Shown here one piece after another: positions 7,686 to 8,682 of a stretch of 8,682 nt of DNA. The notes under the pieces were generated by a model. The model had not been told where the DNA came from. It made no database searches and worked only from the letters and a program-made list of their open reading frames with translations. The stretch comes from Deltaproteobacteria bacterium (GTDB lineage Bacteria; Myxococcota_A; UBA9160; PR03): contig JAGSPS010000120.1 of NCBI GenBank assembly GCA_018262315.1, positions 1 to 8,682 of the forward strand, written 5' to 3'. Each line of letters begins with the position of its first letter. The first letter of the stretch is position 1. A program made the position numbers and the translations under genes.

Positions 7686-8552
7686 CTACTCGCGCAGCCT
7701 CCGCCAACGCGATTCGGCCTCGGTGCAGAGCATGCCCTCGGCGTCGCGGATCTCGCCGGTCAGCCAGATGTCGCGCTCTGCGGCGCGCACGAAGCGCGCG
7801 CGCACCAGCAGTGGCTGGCCGGTGGGAGTCGGGCGCCGGTACTTCAGGCTCAGCTCGACGGTGGCGGCGCTCGCCTCCTCGCGGTCGTCGAACACGGCAT
7901 GCACGGCGAAGCCCATCGCCTCGTCGAGGATGGCGGCCTGGATGCCGCCATGCACCACGCCGGTCATGCCGCACAGATCGGGCGCCGCGACGTAGCGCGC
8001 TTCGACCACGCCGCGATCGACCTTCTCGAACGTGAGCTGGAGTCCGCGCGGATTGTGCGGGCTGCACCCGAAGCAGGCGTTGGCGGAATCCTCGAAGAGC
8101 ATTGGTTCGCCGGCGATCGCTTGCTCCTTCGGCGCGAGTGCTTCGATCTCGGCGATCCACGCGGGCGGCAGCGCGTGCTCGCGCGCGCCGGCGACCACCA
8201 GGCCCAGATACCACGGTGCGGGCGACCAGTCGTCCGCAATGCGATCCGAGACGTAGGTCTGCGCGGCGCCGCGCACACCGTCGCGCACCACTTCGACGGA
8301 GACGCGCTCGCAGCCGCGCTCGGCGCGGTCGAGGGCCTCCCAGTCGCGTTCGTTGATTTCGTAGAGGACGCCCCAGGTCTCCGCTTCGCTCGCGGGTACG
8401 AGGTTCGCCCGGGCGCTGCCGTCGGCGCCGCGTTTGTTGCAGCGCCACGCGTAGCCGGGAAGCAGCGCGGCGCCGAGCGCGCGCGCCGCGGGAGCGCGCT
8501 CGCGCAGCCGCGCGCTCGCCAGGTTCGAGCCGTATGCGAAGTAGAGGGCCAT
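7686..8552 (-). CDS. Gamma-glutamylcyclotransferase-like domain fused to PaaI-type hotdog thioesterase
   Basis: One 288-residue chain holds two enzyme domains. Residues 1 to about 125 are a gamma-glutamylcyclotransferase-like fold: YFAYGSNL (4-11) is the diagnostic substrate loop and LDRAE (74-78) supplies the catalytic Glu78. Family members release 5-oxoproline from gamma-glutamyl peptides or amines. A linker follows, then residues from about 158 form a hotdog thioesterase of the PaaI/4HBT type: CFGC (160-163), NPRGL, VVHGG (199-203) and LDEA (209-212, Glu211 the likely general base), normally hydrolysing acyl- or aryl-CoA. Both active sites look intact and no frameshift is seen at the junction. 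I chose ATG 8552 because the YGSN motif should lie within the first ten residues; the open frame back to ATG 8621 runs through a 30-base repeat and is Arg/Ala-rich. No clear ribosome binding site precedes 8552. The gene converges on the ceramidase-like gene, 53 bases apart. Function is inferred from domains only. Confidence 0.87.
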   Translation of the reverse strand: MALYFAYGSNLASARLRERAPAARALGAALLPGYAWRCNKRGADGSARANLVPASEAETWGVLYEINERDWEALDRAERGCERVSVEVVRDGVRGAAQTYVSDRIADDWSPAPWYLGLVVAGAREHALPPAWIAEIEALAPKEQAIAGEPMLFEDSANACFGCSPHNPRGLQLTFEKVDRGVVEARYVAAPDLCGMTGVVHGGIQAAILDEAMGFAVHAVFDDREEASAATVELSLKYRRPTPTGQPLLVRARFVRAAERDIWLTGEIRDAEGMLCTEAESRWRRLRE

Positions 8553-8583
8553 GGCGTCACGATACCGCGCCCGTGGCCCGCAA

Positions 8584-8657
8584 GCGGAGCGCGCAGCGAG
8601 CCGCAGGCGAGCGAAGATCATCAGGACGCGGAGCGCGCAGCGAGCCGCAGGCGAGCG
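8584..8657. repeat. Two perfect 30-base direct repeats, 44-base period
   Basis: Copy 1 spans 8584-8613 and copy 2 spans 8628-8657. Both begin GCGGAGCGCGCAG, contain CGAGCCGCAGG and end GCGAGCG, with no mismatch; a 14-base spacer (AAGATCATCAGGAC) separates them and the flanks differ. The unit is built from short AGCG/GCGAG variants and is purine-skewed on +. It lies upstream of the cyclotransferase-thioesterase gene and near the window edge, where a further copy could continue. It may be a dispersed intergenic repeat of this genome or a tandem duplication. I see no other copy in the window. Confidence 0.8.
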
Positions 8658-8682
8658 GAGTTGATTGGCTACGATGCCCCCC

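Noticed and set aside
6766..8448. Minus-strand open frame of 560 codons
   Set aside because: It crosses the convergent gene boundary, is Arg-rich, and shadows both the ceramidase-like and fusion genes.
8553..8621. N-terminal extension of the fusion protein to ATG 8621
   Set aside because: It places 23 Arg/Ala-rich residues before the YGSN loop and is encoded partly by the direct repeat, so it is probably not translated.
8661..8682. Start of a + strand gene at ATG 8674
   Set aside because: Only three codons are in view and no ribosome binding site is convincing.

Overview
The window is a high-GC (about 70% by eye) bacterial chromosomal segment with strong G/C preference at third codon positions. 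It carries five complete protein genes and one gene cut by the left edge. I see no rRNA, tRNA, CRISPR array, transposase or phage gene. An AddAB-type break-repair pair plus a small protein with a Sec signal peptide fits an ordinary free-living bacterium, perhaps a high-GC deltaproteobacterial or myxobacterial-like lineage, but the sequence alone does not fix the taxon.

Left half (1-4709, + strand): the end of an AddB-like nuclease subunit overlaps by 4 bases (GTGA) the start of a full-length AddA-like helicase-nuclease. Both carry intact RecB-family nuclease motifs, and the AddB part has the C-x2-C-x5-C iron-sulfur signature. Together they would form the heterodimer that resects DNA double-strand ends before RecA loading.

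Middle (4706-5313): a small gene for an exported protein of unknown function reads on the minus strand and ends on the same CTAG palindrome that ends addA. Its ATG has a perfect AGGAGG. Beyond it lies a roughly 300-base divergent intergenic region with a strong hairpin.

Right half (5314-8682): an EamA-type ten-helix transporter is followed 24 bases later by a cytoplasmic protein of the neutral-ceramidase family, probably in one operon. The transporter seems to lack a normal start codon and may begin with CTG. The ceramidase-like protein keeps the predicted zinc ligands but has Asp where ceramidases have the active-site Ser. Converging on this pair, the minus strand encodes one chain joining a gamma-glutamylcyclotransferase domain to a PaaI-type hotdog thioesterase domain. 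Upstream of it is a perfect 30-base direct repeat with a 44-base period.

No single obviously new multi-gene system stands out. The best candidates for new biology are the cyclotransferase-thioesterase fusion and the transporter plus altered-ceramidase pair.
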